A stretch of 40,853 bases of DNA from Russula earlei (Eukaryota; Basidiomycota; Agaricomycetes; Russulales; Russulaceae), in contig JAGFNK010000465.1 of the NCBI GenBank assembly GCA_025769875.1, positions 1 to 40,853 of the forward strand, read 5' to 3'. The position numbers were made by a program, and so were the translations under genes. Every line of letters starts with the position of its first letter. Positions within the stretch are counted from its first letter, which is position 1. Under the pieces are notes generated by a model. It had not been told where the DNA came from. It saw nothing but the letters and a program-made list of their open reading frames with translations, and ran no database searches. Below, piece by piece: positions 28,525-39,602 of this stretch.

Positions 28525-31063
28525 CCTTATATACTATATCTAGGTGCAGCAAAAATATGGGAGTCTAATATTCAGTTCTTGAGATGTCAATTTTCAGGTG
28601 CTGACATGAGTGCAAAACTTTGAACTGCCATATCTCAACTGTTTCTCAACAGATTTACTTGAAACTTTGACAGTGGGATCTCATCTCCTGTATCTAGGTG
28701 CTGCTCAAGAGTTGGGGCATAATTATCAGTTCTTGAAGTTTCAATTTTTGGGTGCAATCTGAGTGTGAAATTATGAACTAGGGCTGCCAACTGTACCATA
28801 TACAGCTATGGCTGTACTTGATATGGTATGTATACAGCTACTATCTGTACTGTTACCCATACCATATGCTTCCACTTCAGCAGCCTATATGGTATGGTAC
28901 AGGGTAGAAGATGGCTGTAATACGGCATTATGGGTTATTACAGTCAAGGAAAATTTGATTAAACTCAATGAATGACAATGATATCTATTATTCATTACCT
29001 ATAACCATAAGGTCATCAATGGTGCGTCGCATAACATGCAAGTGCTGCTTGACAAGCATCAATGTCTGGATAGTCTCTGGATGTAGGCTGGCTCTTCGTA
29101 ATGAGATGGTGTCTCGCCCACCCAAAAAATATTCTTTCAACAGCAACAGCAGAACCTGCAGTTTTTGTTTTCAACTTAAGTGTTGACATAAACAGGTATC
29201 AATGAAATTCTAACCTGGAATTGCCAAGAGATCCTGAGCAAAGACAAAAAGATCTGGAAATTGTGAGCATCATCCAACCCACCAGCTAACAGGATCACAG
29301 GAATCAAAGTCCCCATGGGGGAGCCTAAAGTACTCCTCAAGCTGGTCCCTTCTTGCACTGGCATGCTTCTTGTATTGGGCAGTAAATTTGACCTTTTGTG
29401 GAGACTCATTGCGAGACTGTGAGCAAGTCTTTGATGGACTAGTGGAATGGGGATGATCATGGACAGGTGGCGCAACATATTTTCCTGCATAATTCTCCTG
29501 GAAACAGTTGTTGAGTGATACCTTCACAGAATCCAGATAGTCAGCAAGGATGTTGTCATCAGCGTAATCAGATTTCATTTCTTCATATGAGATGCGAGGA
29601 TCAAGCACTAAGTATAGCACATAAGTTTAGGTGTGCAGAAAAAGGGCAGAAATTCCACATACATGCAGCCCAAGTATACAACAGTGACTCATCAAACTTA
29701 TAGTAGTAGTCACTCAGCTTGCAGTGTGCATCTGTGAGACCAAGTATGAGCTCAGGTGAAGTTGACAATGGAAGATGAGTAAGAATATATTTGATTTGCT
29801 CTTGAAGCCCTTGGAAGATTGCGTGCGTGCTTGAGAGTGTGGGATGATGTGTAGCTGACATTTGAGTAGTTGCTGAATGGAAGGACTTAAGCCATCCTGC
29901 AACCAAAGTGATACCTTCCCAGTCCTCCTCAGAGAGTTTGTAATCACACAGATCATGGCAGCATGCAACATAAGTGTCGATGACTTCATGATAATCAAGA
30001 GCTTGACCTGGGCTTAATTGTAAGCTAAGTGACCATAAATAAGACAATTGGAACATACGAAGCATCTGGTGAGTTGATGACCAGTGAGTTCTAACATCCA
30101 GTATAAGCATCAGTGCCTGTTCAGAGGAGTTGCTATCCTTCAGACGTTGATGGACAGCAACCTCCCTCAGCCAGGCCTGGTGTCATTGTGGACTAGAGTT
30201 ATGAAGCTGTTGAAAAGATGGGATGTGTTTGTTAGGCTATGCTGTGTGTTGTCGTATAGTTGTGCTGACAATACCTTGTCAATTGATGGTGACACCACTA
30301 TTACAGCTTCTTCTGTGTCTTCTTCCTCATTGGCTATACCTGCATCATCATGCTCACAAGAAACAGGAGCTGTGACTGTGCCTTGATAATTGCCACTTCG
30401 TCCAGCAGCTTTCCAACTGTCTGACTTTGAGATTGCACCAATTCCTTCAAGAAGCTGTATACTGTCATTCAGATTTGAGTGTAAGAAAAATAAGATCATT
30501 GACGTACTTTCAGTGCTGCCAAGTGACAGGTATGGGGCATGCATTGAAGTCAGGCATGTTTGGCAGAGAACTTGATACCTGCTGCTTCATACCGAGCCTT
30601 GATACCATCGACCAACATGTCATTGTTCGTGGCATTATCCATGATGAACGCAATGACCCACCCAATGAGACCATAAATCTCTAATGTCTTCCAAAGTACC
30701 TCTGCCATGTTTTCACCTGAGTGCTCCCCTACAAGCTCTCAGAAATTAATGAGTAGCTCCTCTGTTGACAAATCAGAATGTTATGAACCAAGGCCAAGTC
30801 CTGGCCATATATTGTCCTATTTCACTCAAGAGAGACCTCTCTCACTTTGCATTGCCAACTCACTTCCGTTTCTTGGGCTACCCCTCCTGCAGTGCAAGAT
30901 ATTGCTATTGCAAAGGCACTATAACATGACCAGGCACCTGTTTCCTAATCGGGTAATTATCGCGAGGCAGCCACATGGCCACCCAGCCACCAAGAACCCA
31001 AAACAGCAGCACAAACTCCTAGAATCTGTTGCATAACTCATCTGACATCATCAAGGCTCTAAT

Positions 31064-31123
31064 AGTCTTTGACATTTCGCGGCATGTTGAATTACCATAA
31101 AAGGCGATTGTGTTGGCAAGAAA
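31064..31123. repeat. MULE left TIR
   Basis: Imperfect inverse of 33861-33920. The best-conserved core is GTTGAATTACCATAAAAGGC. Confidence 0.85.
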
Positions 31124-31226
31124 GTCGGGACTTCAATCATGCGTTAATGGATGTAATTTAGTTATATAAGTGGGTCAATAATAAGATAACTCCTTACCAT
31201 TTTCCCCCTACCAAAAAAAAAAAGAA

Positions 31227-33769
31227 ATGCAATCTTGTTTCTGATTGATTGGCGCGCCATCCGCATCATCCGCCCATTCCGGCCCAAGTGCCCCTTTTGT
31301 GACACAATGTTTCCAGATCACTGCCAATTCTGGAAAGAGGGGAGGACTCAATTATGACCAGGAGCATGGCAGATACCCCATGGAATGGCCAACAGCAGCC
31401 GATTTCAACGCATGGCGCCGGCAAGAAGAATTGGCTCACTCAATTGAATTGATTCCATTGAGCACCAAGCATGGGCAGGGATGGACAAAGAAGGTTTTTG
31501 TCTGCTCCCGCCAACTATCCGGGGGAGCTTTGAGTTATGTAAAGAAGCACCCCAATCGCACACAAGGATCCAAGATCAAGAAGACGGGTTGCTGTTGCCG
31601 AATAGTCATCAAGTCTTATGTGGATGCGCCTACCATTCTTGGACAATATGCAAGTGAGCATTCCCATGAAATCGGAATTGCTAATCTCGCTTACACATGA
31701 ATGTCACATGTAGCGCGTGATAAAATTAAATTCATGCTGTCAAAGAAGGTTGATCCACGGGAAATAGTAAGTGCCTGTATTAAATTTATTTTATTTTTAT
31801 TCGCTAACTTAATAATGGAAAGGTACGCGATATTCAGGATTCATCGCCCGATGGCAGCTGAGACTGATTCATCTCGCTCCGGGATGTAAGCCGCATGGCC
31901 CAGGAAATGGAAGATGAGATTATCAGGCTGCATCCAGAGGATGCTATCTCCACCAGGCTCTGGTTGGACATGTTTACAGATGAAAAAACAAATGTTTTTT
32001 ACAAAGACAGGCTGCACAGTGCCCCATCTCAATCAAATCTGCAGGAGGATGCATATGTATTATGCATCCAGACCCCTTTCCAAATGGAGGCATTCCGCCG
32101 CCTCAGGAACAGCTTCATCGGTATTGATGCAACTCATAATATTACTCAATATCTGGACTTCTTATTATTTACCATGATCACGCGCAATCACTGGGGACAT
32201 GGTGCGTAATATTTACTAAATGTCAATTTAGCACGCTTACCCTTTCCAGATAGGTGTGCCTGTTGCCTGGATGCTGGCATCCAATGGAACAAAGGACACA
32301 ATATCCTTTTTTGTCCATTGGGTCAGGGATGCCAGTCTGGCTATCTGGCCGTCTATTATTATAACAGATCATGATGCCATGCAGATTGCCGCCCTCAAGA
32401 TTGCCTATCCAGGAAGTCGGATATGGCTTTGCAAGTGGCATGTGTTGCATGCGATGCGATCACACTTCCATGCTAACAATTTTCCTGATCTGTGGGATAA
32501 GATCAAGAGATGGGTACATACAGATGATCAGGCCGACTTTCTACAAATCTGGGAGGAGATCTCCACTGATCCTCAGGTTCCAGAAACTTTTGTGAACTAT
32601 CTTGGGTCCCAATGGATGCCTGTGGTGCATATGTGGTCCATGGTTTACCAGAAAAATTGACATATCTTTGAGGAAGGGGACACCAACATGTTGATCGAAG
32701 CGTATGTGATCCTCCCGATCTAAAGATAAGATGACTCAATCTTTTTAGATATCATTATGTCCTCAAATCACATTGGCTTGACGGCAAGCGCAATCGGTGG
32801 ATCGATCGAATATTATTTGTTCTAGTGCATTGCATGGTGCCGTATTACCAAAACAGGCATGAACGGCAGAACGTCAGGCTCGATGGTCGGGACCTGGCGG
32901 CTGACAGGCGTCATATAATTTTCACCCGTGCCAAGAGCATCTCACAAGATTCAATCTTGCAATTCGATGAGATCTGCTTTCACGTCGCTTCACAGTCCTG
33001 TTCCGGCGCATTTTACTCAATCGATCTGATGAAGTCAACTTGTGATTGCACAGATTATCCCCGGATTAGATTCTGCAAACACATTGCAGCAATCTACATC
33101 CACTTTCCCTACCTCTGTCCTGAGGGGAGCACACAAAAGGAAAGTGCAAATAAATCACCTGACCCCCCATCCCCATCATCTTCTTCATCCACACCAAGGG
33201 AGAGCCTAGTATCTCTCTCACAGGAGATCATATCATTATTGCGCGATCTCACATCTAGGCTTGAAAACGCTAATCAAACAGCGGAGATCGTTGAGGCCGC
33301 GCAGGCCACCAAATATGGTTTGGCAGCCGCAATCAATTTAATTCAAGGCTCCAAGGTCTTACCTGATAAGGAAGTGATCGCGCCCAATCAGAAAACGTGG
33401 ACGGAGACAGCCAAGTGTATGGGTGTCAAACTCAAACGGGGCCCAAAACAACGGACCAGTCTCCCTGACGCGTGGGGATTGACAGCGCGAAGCATTGGCA
33501 TTGCTAAGGGAAAGCGCCACCGTGTTCATGATGATCCATACGCCGGGGGCGAACTGTCAGGCAAGCGTGCCAAGCCCGATGCAACATCTGCTGCCGCGAA
33601 TGCACGCACACGTGCCCTCGGGGAACCATTGTCCCTCCCTCGGAACCCCCCTCCCTCCAATGCCGCCGCCTCCCTTGCACCAGGTCCCTTTGGACTCGCA
33701 CTGCTGCCTCTAATGGCCTCAACTGTTGCTGTTCCTTACAATACAAAATCTTTTTTTGTATCAATTTAA
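31227..33769 (+). pseudogene. MULE transposase with SWIM zinc finger, five in-frame TGA codons
   Basis: The proposed ATG is at 31227. Introns are 31767-31822 (56 nt), 32202-32253 (52 nt) and 32702-32748 (47 nt), all GT-AG and all restoring frame. Order: a FAR1/WRKY-GCM1-like N-terminal finger (VFVCSRQL ... KKTGCCCRIVIKSY ... YASEHSHEIG); the MULE core with first Asp in FIGIDATHNIT, second Asp in IIITDHDAMQIAAL, and WLCKWHVLHAMR; EEGDTNMLIEAYHYV; then a SWIM finger CDCTDYPRIRFCKHIAAI (CxCxnCxH) near residue 570; then a variable tail ending at 33769. TGA codons at 31242, 31698, 31859, 31865 and 32658 all sit where CGA (Arg) fits. Without those changes the frame would be complete, so decay is recent and mostly of one kind. 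Confidence 0.85.
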
Positions 33770-33860
33770 TTTATTTGTCTAATAGCTAATAAATAAGTCA
33801 TTAAATATGTAATTGAGAAAATGATTTGGTGACATTTAAATGCATAATTGATGTACTGAT

Positions 33861-33920
33861 TCTCTTGCCAACAAAATTGCCTTTTATGGTAACTCAACCC
33901 ACCACGAAAAGAACACAACT
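33861..33920. repeat. MULE right TIR
   Basis: Imperfect inverse of 31064-31123, directly followed by the second copy of GGCTCTAAT. Confidence 0.85.
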
Positions 33921-33929
33921 GGCTCTAAT

Positions 33930-34473
33930 GACATCATGGCTGACTGAGTGACTCCACAGTGACCTCATAGGCTCACTAAGTGCTCCACAGTGACATCATA
34001 ATGATGTCATCGCTCCACAATGATCAGTAATACGCTCAGTAAGCCTGAAACTTGACACAAGCGAGTTTATGCCTCTATAGTCCTATTGGATGGTACCAAA
34101 GGGTCTAGAATAGTTCCAGTTCTTTGTAATCAACCCTGTACACTGTATATAAGCCCCAATGTAGCATGGCAGTCGTCAGGCTGTCCATTTGTGATACTCT
34201 CATCTTCCTGGGTACTCCCTCGTGACCGCTCAGTTTAAAGATTCCCCTTGCCTCCAAGGTACTCTTCAACGACCGCCTTGTCTAAAGCCCCTTTGCTGCA
34301 CTGGCCTCTCATCTTTGCCTCTGCCTCCTGCAACATGTACCAGTCCCCATCTGGTACCTCTTAGTCATTTGGCTCGTCCTCTTGTTCAATGCCTCCTACG
34401 CCATGTACCATCTGTTCTGACCCTTGCCCACCTGCTCCTGAGTCCTTAGTGATCAGCAGTACATGTCTTGACA
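33930..34473 (+). other. remainder of LTR A (no gene)
   Basis: Right part of the solo LTR after the MULE, aligned with 38580-39127. It holds TATATAAG at 34146-34153 and repeated GCTCAGTAAGC-type and CTCCACAGTGA words. Open frames here are not coding. Confidence 0.8.
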
Positions 34474-36115
34474 CAGAACATCTGTAAGATCAAACTTTAT
34501 GAACTTACCAAGGTGTCAGTCATTTGTAACATAATGTGCCACAATAGCAAGGAAAGCATGTTGATTGCTAGATGTCTAGGCATCAAGCAAGATGGCAACC
34601 TTTGATTCGAGTGTCTGTTGTAGATGTTAGCATTGATGAAGTGGACGAACAATACAGCTTACTGAAAACATTTTTTTGATGTTATCAACAGTATGTTCTC
34701 CCATCTTCATGATCCTTGTTCATATGAAAGTGTGATGGGGAATGTGCAGGGGCTTAGCTGAAGGCCAATGTGTGTACTCAAGCAGTTTACAAAATGGCTG
34801 CTTGTTAACCTCATCAAATGGTTGGTCACATGCAACAATCCATGAGGTTCTCAAACTCTTCCTAGACAAATTCTCCCTTAGGTATATTGTCAGCCAGTAG
34901 CCAAGTGAATGGTGACTATTGACCACTTATGGTTGCACATGCTGCCTGACACTGAAGTGCCTCCATAATACTTGACAATGCCTTCTTGAGTTTCATAATA
35001 TATTTCCCAGCTGCAGATGCATCAAGTTTTGTGTGCCCAGTGGCAATATTGAGTTCCTCTACAGTCGGAGGCTCTGGGCGTGCCTTGAGTACTTCATACA
35101 GTTGGTACATCACAGGGAAGTGGTGTTTAAGGTGACTGACTAAAACTATCAGTATATCAGACATGGCATCACTCTAAATATAATGAACCCACTATTGAGA
35201 CTACATTTCATGGCTTTGGTGACTGTCAGAATTTTCCCTGAGCCATGGTAGCACTTGTAATGTTTGTCACCATCTACTGTATTGCCATCAGCACTGGTTG
35301 CAACTCATTCATAGAAGAGATAAATAGGATTTCATCTTGCAGATGACTGAATAAGGTGATGAGGAATAACTTGAGACTATGCAATATTGTTTCACCTTTT
35401 TGGGCTCAGTAGATGCAGTCACATCAGGCTCCAAAGGTTCTGTGGAAGATGGTATATGCCACATTGTGTGATAAACATTGTTTGCAGGGGATTTTGATCT
35501 CTTTCGTTTCACATCATTTTTTCGATGTTGAGACCTCTTTTTCTGAGCAAATGGAATGGTTTTTGATGGAAGTGACTCGGCAAGCTTGAGAGAAGATATT
35601 AGAATATTCAATCTGAGTGGAAATAGGGTTGAGCTTACTTCAGTGTTATCAATCACAGCTTCATGCTCATCATCTTTGGAACTCTTGCCCAAGGACTTTA
35701 CAAAACTTCCATTGTCATCATCTTCCTCATCACTAATGTGAATTTGAAGCAGAGCTGGAGCATGCTGGTGAGATACATGAGGCTTGCACCTACGTTTTTT
35801 GGCAGCCTCATGAGCAGTTTCAGTGATTTCTGCTTGTATTAATTCTTGCATATGGCTAGAATATTTCTTTCGGTGTCCTGGCCCCTCCTGCTGTACTAAA
35901 TAAGATGACAGGAGGTAAGCACAAAGAAATGTGCATAATACAAGACTAAATACCATTATTGGTGGTCCTAGAACTTGGTGCACTACTTCAGGGTTGGCCC
36001 ATGGGTACATTATTATCAGCATCAAAATACCAGACATGTTCAGGCTCATTCAGGCCAGTAGAAGGTGTGTTAGAAGAGTTAGGCATGACAGGAGATTCGG
36101 AAAGAGAACTGTTGG

Positions 36116-37478
36116 ATGAATGGTGAACAAAACCAGATGTGCCTGCATGTATGTGCATGAGAACAACCTAGATAAGATAACTGAAGGTATTGTAAGGCGG
36201 TGTGGGTGCATGCCTGTGCTGTGAGAGGAAGGTGTTCACCCAAGGGGATGGTTAGACTTTGAAGTTGAAGAACGAAGGAAGGGTGTGGGAGGTGGTAAGA
36301 GAGTGCCAAGAAGACAACTCGAGTAAGGGAGTGAGATGAAAGCAGTGGGACAGGGATGAGCATGGAGAGGGGAAAACACTGTCTTAGAGGAGGACAACAA
36401 TGAGCAACATGAGAGGTTGATGATGACAAGTGGCTTGGGGCAAGGCAGTGAACAGGGCAGAGGGTGTGGTTGCTATGGCTGATGGAGCTGGTCCTGGGAC
36501 AATGAGTGGTGCTAAGACGTCAGTGAGTGAGACTGAGACTGAGCAGGCTACAGGGCGTGAGACAACAATGGAGGTGGTGGCATATAGCATTAAGACATTG
36601 GAGGCTGAAGCTGAGGCCTACAAGGGTGGGTGATGAGACTGAGGTGATTAGTGAGACTAAGAGACATGGTGGTGGTGGCTGGCTGAGCTAAGGCTGGGGC
36701 AACAGAAGCAGATGGCAGGACTGAGGCTGGCACTGGCGCTGAGACAGATGCTGTGACAAGTGACACTGAGAGTGCAGGAGCTGATAAGACAGAGGCAGGG
36801 TGTCAGTTGGGACCAAGGTGGCTGGCAAGGCTAAGGGCACGGTGGCTGGTTATGCTAGTGATACTGAACGTGTGGTGACAGTGGCTGGTGATGTTTACTG
36901 AGGGTGTGAGAACTGAAGCTACTGGCCAAGGTGGGCAGGGCAGAGGATGTAGGGGCGACGGTGATGATGTAGACTTGGTGGTATAGATGGGTGGAGTAGA
37001 AATGGTGATGAGAGAGAGTTGGGACTGAGGGCAAGGCGACCAGGTGGGTGGTGCTAGAATGCTGATGGACAAGGCAGAGACGGCTGGGCTGGCATTGAGG
37101 ACAGTGGCTGCAACTATAAGGGGGGTGGCTGGTGATCAAACAGTATTTAACATACAAAGTAATAATTGAGTTGATGATCATCATGATCATGTACACTATC
37201 TACGAGATGAGATGTAATGTAAATGTAGCTAAAAAACATAGGATCACATCAGGGCAATCCCTCAGTTGCCTTTGCATGCATGCGATTGGCATCAATTAAT
37301 CTCACTCCAACTCACTCATCTGGGCAATCATGACAGAACATTCTAGAAAGAAGTTCTCACATCACTCAACTCTTTTGCCATTGAGTACAACTAATATACG
37401 GCCCGTATATATGGCTTGATGGTGTCCCATATACAGTATGGTACAGTAACTTACCATACTGGCAACTGTACCATCAGG
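36116..37478. other. hAT copy 2 subterminal region (no gene)
   Basis: About 1.3 kb matching the right half of hAT copy 1, strongly purine-biased on the plus strand (GAGGCTGAAGCTGAGGCC, GACTGAG words). Open frames on either strand are by-products of that bias. Confidence 0.7.
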
Positions 37479-38297
37479 TGTCATGAACCATTCTCCGGAG
37501 AGGGCCCTTGAAGGACCCTTTCTTATAGGAGGAAACCCAGCCTCTATGGTGTCACCCTGTTCACACGAGCAAAAGGGGTGAGTAGAGGTGTCCACAATAT
37601 CGCGCGCGCATTGTTGCGCGAGCGATTCTCGGCACAATCGACATACAGCAAGCCCCACTTAAAAGCAACCCTTCTAGCAACAAAGGACAGTATTAGGACC
37701 TTCCTAAGGACCCTTTGGAACGACTCTAGGAGCTCTACAATAGGCACTAACCTAGTATCAAAGGCCCTACAACGCGTTATTAGACCAACTCTAATAACTA
37801 TAGAACGAACTATAAGGCAATACTAAGGACCTTAATAGAAGTATTAGGGTCGACTCTAAGGACCCTAATAGAGCTATATAAGGGCCTTATAAAATAACAC
37901 TACTCCCGAACCAAATTACAAGTCCTCAAAGGACCGGCCCTAAACTAACTTACAGAAAATGAATCAGGTGCTTGCATGTGCACTAAAGCAGTGAACATGT
38001 GGACGATGAAAGCTCTTACTCATCAGGAGAAGCCTTCTTACTCAGCAGCTTACTGAGCATGACTGAGCATGCTCAGTAAGCACACTTCGACTTCTTACTC
38101 ATCACCCGATTGTGCTTGATAACAAGGTTATGACTTGTTCCCTATTTAGCAGTTCTCTTGTAGTATATAAGCGCTCAATAAAGTAGCGGACAGTCCTCAG
38201 ACTGTCCATTTGTTTATGACACTCTCTATCCCTGGGATACTCCTTCAAGGACTGTCCCCTTGTGACTATCCTGGCCTCTTCCCTGCGTGACTGCTCT
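37479..38297 (+). repeat. LTR-like segment (copy C), cut by LTR B element
   Basis: Begins TGTCATGAACC, directly replacing the end of hAT copy 2. Its last about 140 bases (TATATAAG at 38164-38171, then CAGACTGTCCATTTG and a CCTGGGATACTCC word) resemble the corresponding part of LTRs A and B, while the 5' part differs. The middle (37690-37880) repeats CTAAGGACC and has a 10-bp inverted repeat TATTAGGGTC/GACCCTAATA at 37842-37851 and 37861-37870. A 14-bp inverted repeat (GCTTACTGAGCATG) lies at 38048-38061 and 38068-38081. No gene; the 3' end is probably beyond the LTR B element. Confidence 0.6.
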
Positions 38298-39127
38298 TGT
38301 TACGAACCAAGGCCAGGCCCTGACCGTAGATGGTCCTATTTCACTCAAGAGAGACCTCTCTCATTTTGCATTACCAACTCCCTTCCGTTTTCTGGACTAT
38401 CCCCCCTGCAGTGCAAGATATTGCTATTGCAAAGGCACTATAACACGACCAGACACCTGTTTCCTAATCGGGTAATCATCGCGTGGCAGCCACATGGCCA
38501 CCCAGCCACCAAGGACCCGAAACAGTGGCACAAACTCTTAAGAAGCTGTTGCATAAATCATCTGACGTCATCCAGGCTCCAATGACATCATAGCTGACTG
38601 AGCGACTCCACAGTGACCTCATAGGCTCACTAAGCGCTCCACAGTGACATCATAATGATGTCATCGCTCCACAATGATCAGTAATGCGCTCAGTAAGCCT
38701 GAAACTCGACACAAGCAAGTTTATGCCTCTGTAGTCCTATTGGATGGTACCAAAGAGTCTAGAATAGTCCCAGTTCTTTGTAATCGACCCTGTACACTGT
38801 ATATAAGCCCCAATGAAGCATGGCAGTCGTCAGACTGTCCATTTGTGATACTCTCATCTTCCTGGGTACTCCCCTGCGACCGCTCAGTCTAAAGATTCCC
38901 CTCGCTTCCAAGGTACTCTTCAACGACCGCCTTGTTTAAAGTCCCCTCGCTACACTGGCCTCCAGCCTTCGCCTCTGTCTCTTGCAACATCTACCAGTCC
39001 CCATCTGGTACCTCCTCATCGTTTGGCTCGTCCTCTTGTTCAACGCCGCCTTTGCCGCGTATCATCTGTTCCGACCCTTGCCCACCTGCTCCTGAGTCCT
39101 TAGTGATCAGCAGTACGTGTCTTGACA
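38298..39127 (+). repeat. LTR copy B, presumed 5' LTR of an LTR retrotransposon
   Basis: 830 bp, starts TGTTACGAACCAAGG, ends TGTCTTGACA, and aligns along its length with solo LTR A. TATATAAG is at 38800-38807. Two bases after the end, TGGACAGTCTC (39130-39140) could be a primer-binding site, although I could not name the tRNA. A long open frame follows on the same strand, so this is read as a 5' LTR with the 3' LTR outside the window. Confidence 0.8.
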
Positions 39128-39173
39128 TCTGGACAGTCTCTCATCATCCCTGTATTGACCAGCCAACGCTCAA

Positions 39174-39602
39174 GTGTCCACTCCTAACTCCCCCACTTTG
39201 GTTAACACCTCCTTACGCCTCCCTTCTCCCCTGCAACCTACCCCACGCACTGCCCTTCGCATCCTCACTGAAGACATTGACCCGGTCGACACATCCTCGC
39301 CCCTCAGCATCTTGTACTCCCCAACAGCCCCACCATCGTCTCCCACCATCGTCCAGCCTATTCCAGGTGACTTTGTCCCTGTTGGCACTCCCCCTCCTGC
39401 GCAGAACGAGCAACAGCAAGCGGACCAACCTCCCTTGCCTGAAGGCTTCCTTGACCGTCCCCCTTGCACAGCATTTCGCTTCCATCCGCTACCAGTACTT
39501 CGTCCTCCCTACCACCAATCGTCGCCAGGAGCAGTGGCGCCCCCTCCACGACTTGAATCATCAAGACTACCTCTGGACGCATCCCTACCTCAGACCAACT
39601 AG
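39174..39602 (+). CDS. proline-rich N-terminal ORF of the LTR element (frameshifted)
   Basis: A 142-codon plus-strand frame starts at the ATG at 39174 (MSTPNSPTLVNTSLRLPSP), very rich in Pro, Ser and Thr, as are many Gag N-termini. The most protein-like reading leaves this frame near 39460 for QHFASIRYQYFVLPTTNRRQ and EQWRPLHDL, then a third frame at about 39557 (TTSGRIPTSDQLARRAF). Two frame changes within 100 bases suggest either indels in this copy or a spliced structure I cannot resolve. Not recognised as a known family. Confidence 0.45.
   Translation: MSTPNSPTLVNTSLRLPSPLQPTPRTALRILTEDIDPVDTSSPLSILYSPTAPPSSPTIVQPIPGDFVPVGTPPPAQNEQQQADQPPLPEGFLDRPPCTAFRFHPLPVLRPPYHQSSPGAVAPPPRLESSRLPLDASLPQTN

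Larger units (their letters stand above)
26180..28778. repeat. 153-bp tandem repeat interrupted by hAT copies
   Basis: Unit 2 is 28611-28763 (153 bp, starting TGCAAAACTT). Unit 1 is 26180-26254 plus 28533-28610, also 153 bp once the hAT insertion and one target duplication are removed. A third unit begins at 28764 and is cut by hAT copy 2 after 15 bases. Shared words include ATATCTCAAC, GTTTCTCAACAGATT, TATCTAGGTGC and CAGTTCTTGA. Confidence 0.85.
31064..33920 (+). mobile_element. Mutator-like element (MULE)
   Basis: 2,857 bp with 9-bp target duplication GGCTCTAAT (31055-31063 and 33921-33929) and imperfect inverted repeats of about 60 bp (31064-31123 and 33861-33920). The inner parts share TTACCATAAAAGGC and TTGTTGGCAAGA-like blocks. 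It carries one spliced transposase gene on the plus strand. Confidence 0.92.
30779..34473 (+). repeat. solo LTR (copy A) in hAT intron, itself interrupted by a MULE
   Basis: Begins TGTTATGAACCAAGG and ends GTCTTGACA, with 5-bp target duplication CAGAA at 30774-30778 and 34474-34478. Without the MULE and its 9-bp duplication it is about 829 bp, the same as LTR copy B (38298-39127), with which it aligns throughout. A TATA-like TATATAAG lies at 34146-34153. No internal retrotransposon sequence is present, so it is a solo LTR left by recombination. Confidence 0.92.
28988..36115 (-). pseudogene. hAT transposase (copy 2), split by an LTR+MULE insertion in an intron
   Basis: On the minus strand the N-terminal pieces lie at about 36115-34509: a basic linker (KKRSQHRKNDVKRKR near 35540), a BED-like HYKCYHG and LVSHLKHHFPVMYQL near 35100, PFDEVNKQPFCKLLEYTHWP near 34800, and AFLAIVAHYVTND. 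After the insertion it continues at 30761: EELLINF, GEHSGENMAEVLWKTLE, AFIMDNATNND (catalytic region), LDVRTHWSSTHQMLR near 30100, LVLDPRISYEEMKSDY and the hATC block ending at 28988. The intron 30762-34508 joins HL to EELL in frame and would be 47 nt without the insertion. Stops (e.g. TGA in INF-ELVG) and an extra A in the hATC block show it is dead. Confidence 0.8.
28779..37478 (-). mobile_element. hAT element copy 2, CpG-depleted, with nested insertions
   Basis: Starts TAGGGCTGCC at 28779 and aligns with copy 1 from both ends. The left part matches through the transposase C-terminus, and 36143-37478 matches 27428-28443 of copy 1. The right terminal repeat is missing because LTR DNA begins at 37479. 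It retains transposase regions absent from copy 1 and contains the LTR plus MULE nest at 30779-34473. Nearly every CpG of copy 1 is TpG or CpA here. Confidence 0.85.

Noticed and set aside
28779..37478. RIP (repeat-induced point mutation) as the cause of decay
   Set aside because: The changes inspected are at CpG on both strands, not CpA-biased as in classical RIP. CpG methylation with deamination explains them better.
37595..37625. Alternating CG run (Z-DNA or CpG island)
   Set aside because: Only about 10 bases of CGCGCG; too short to support a structural claim.
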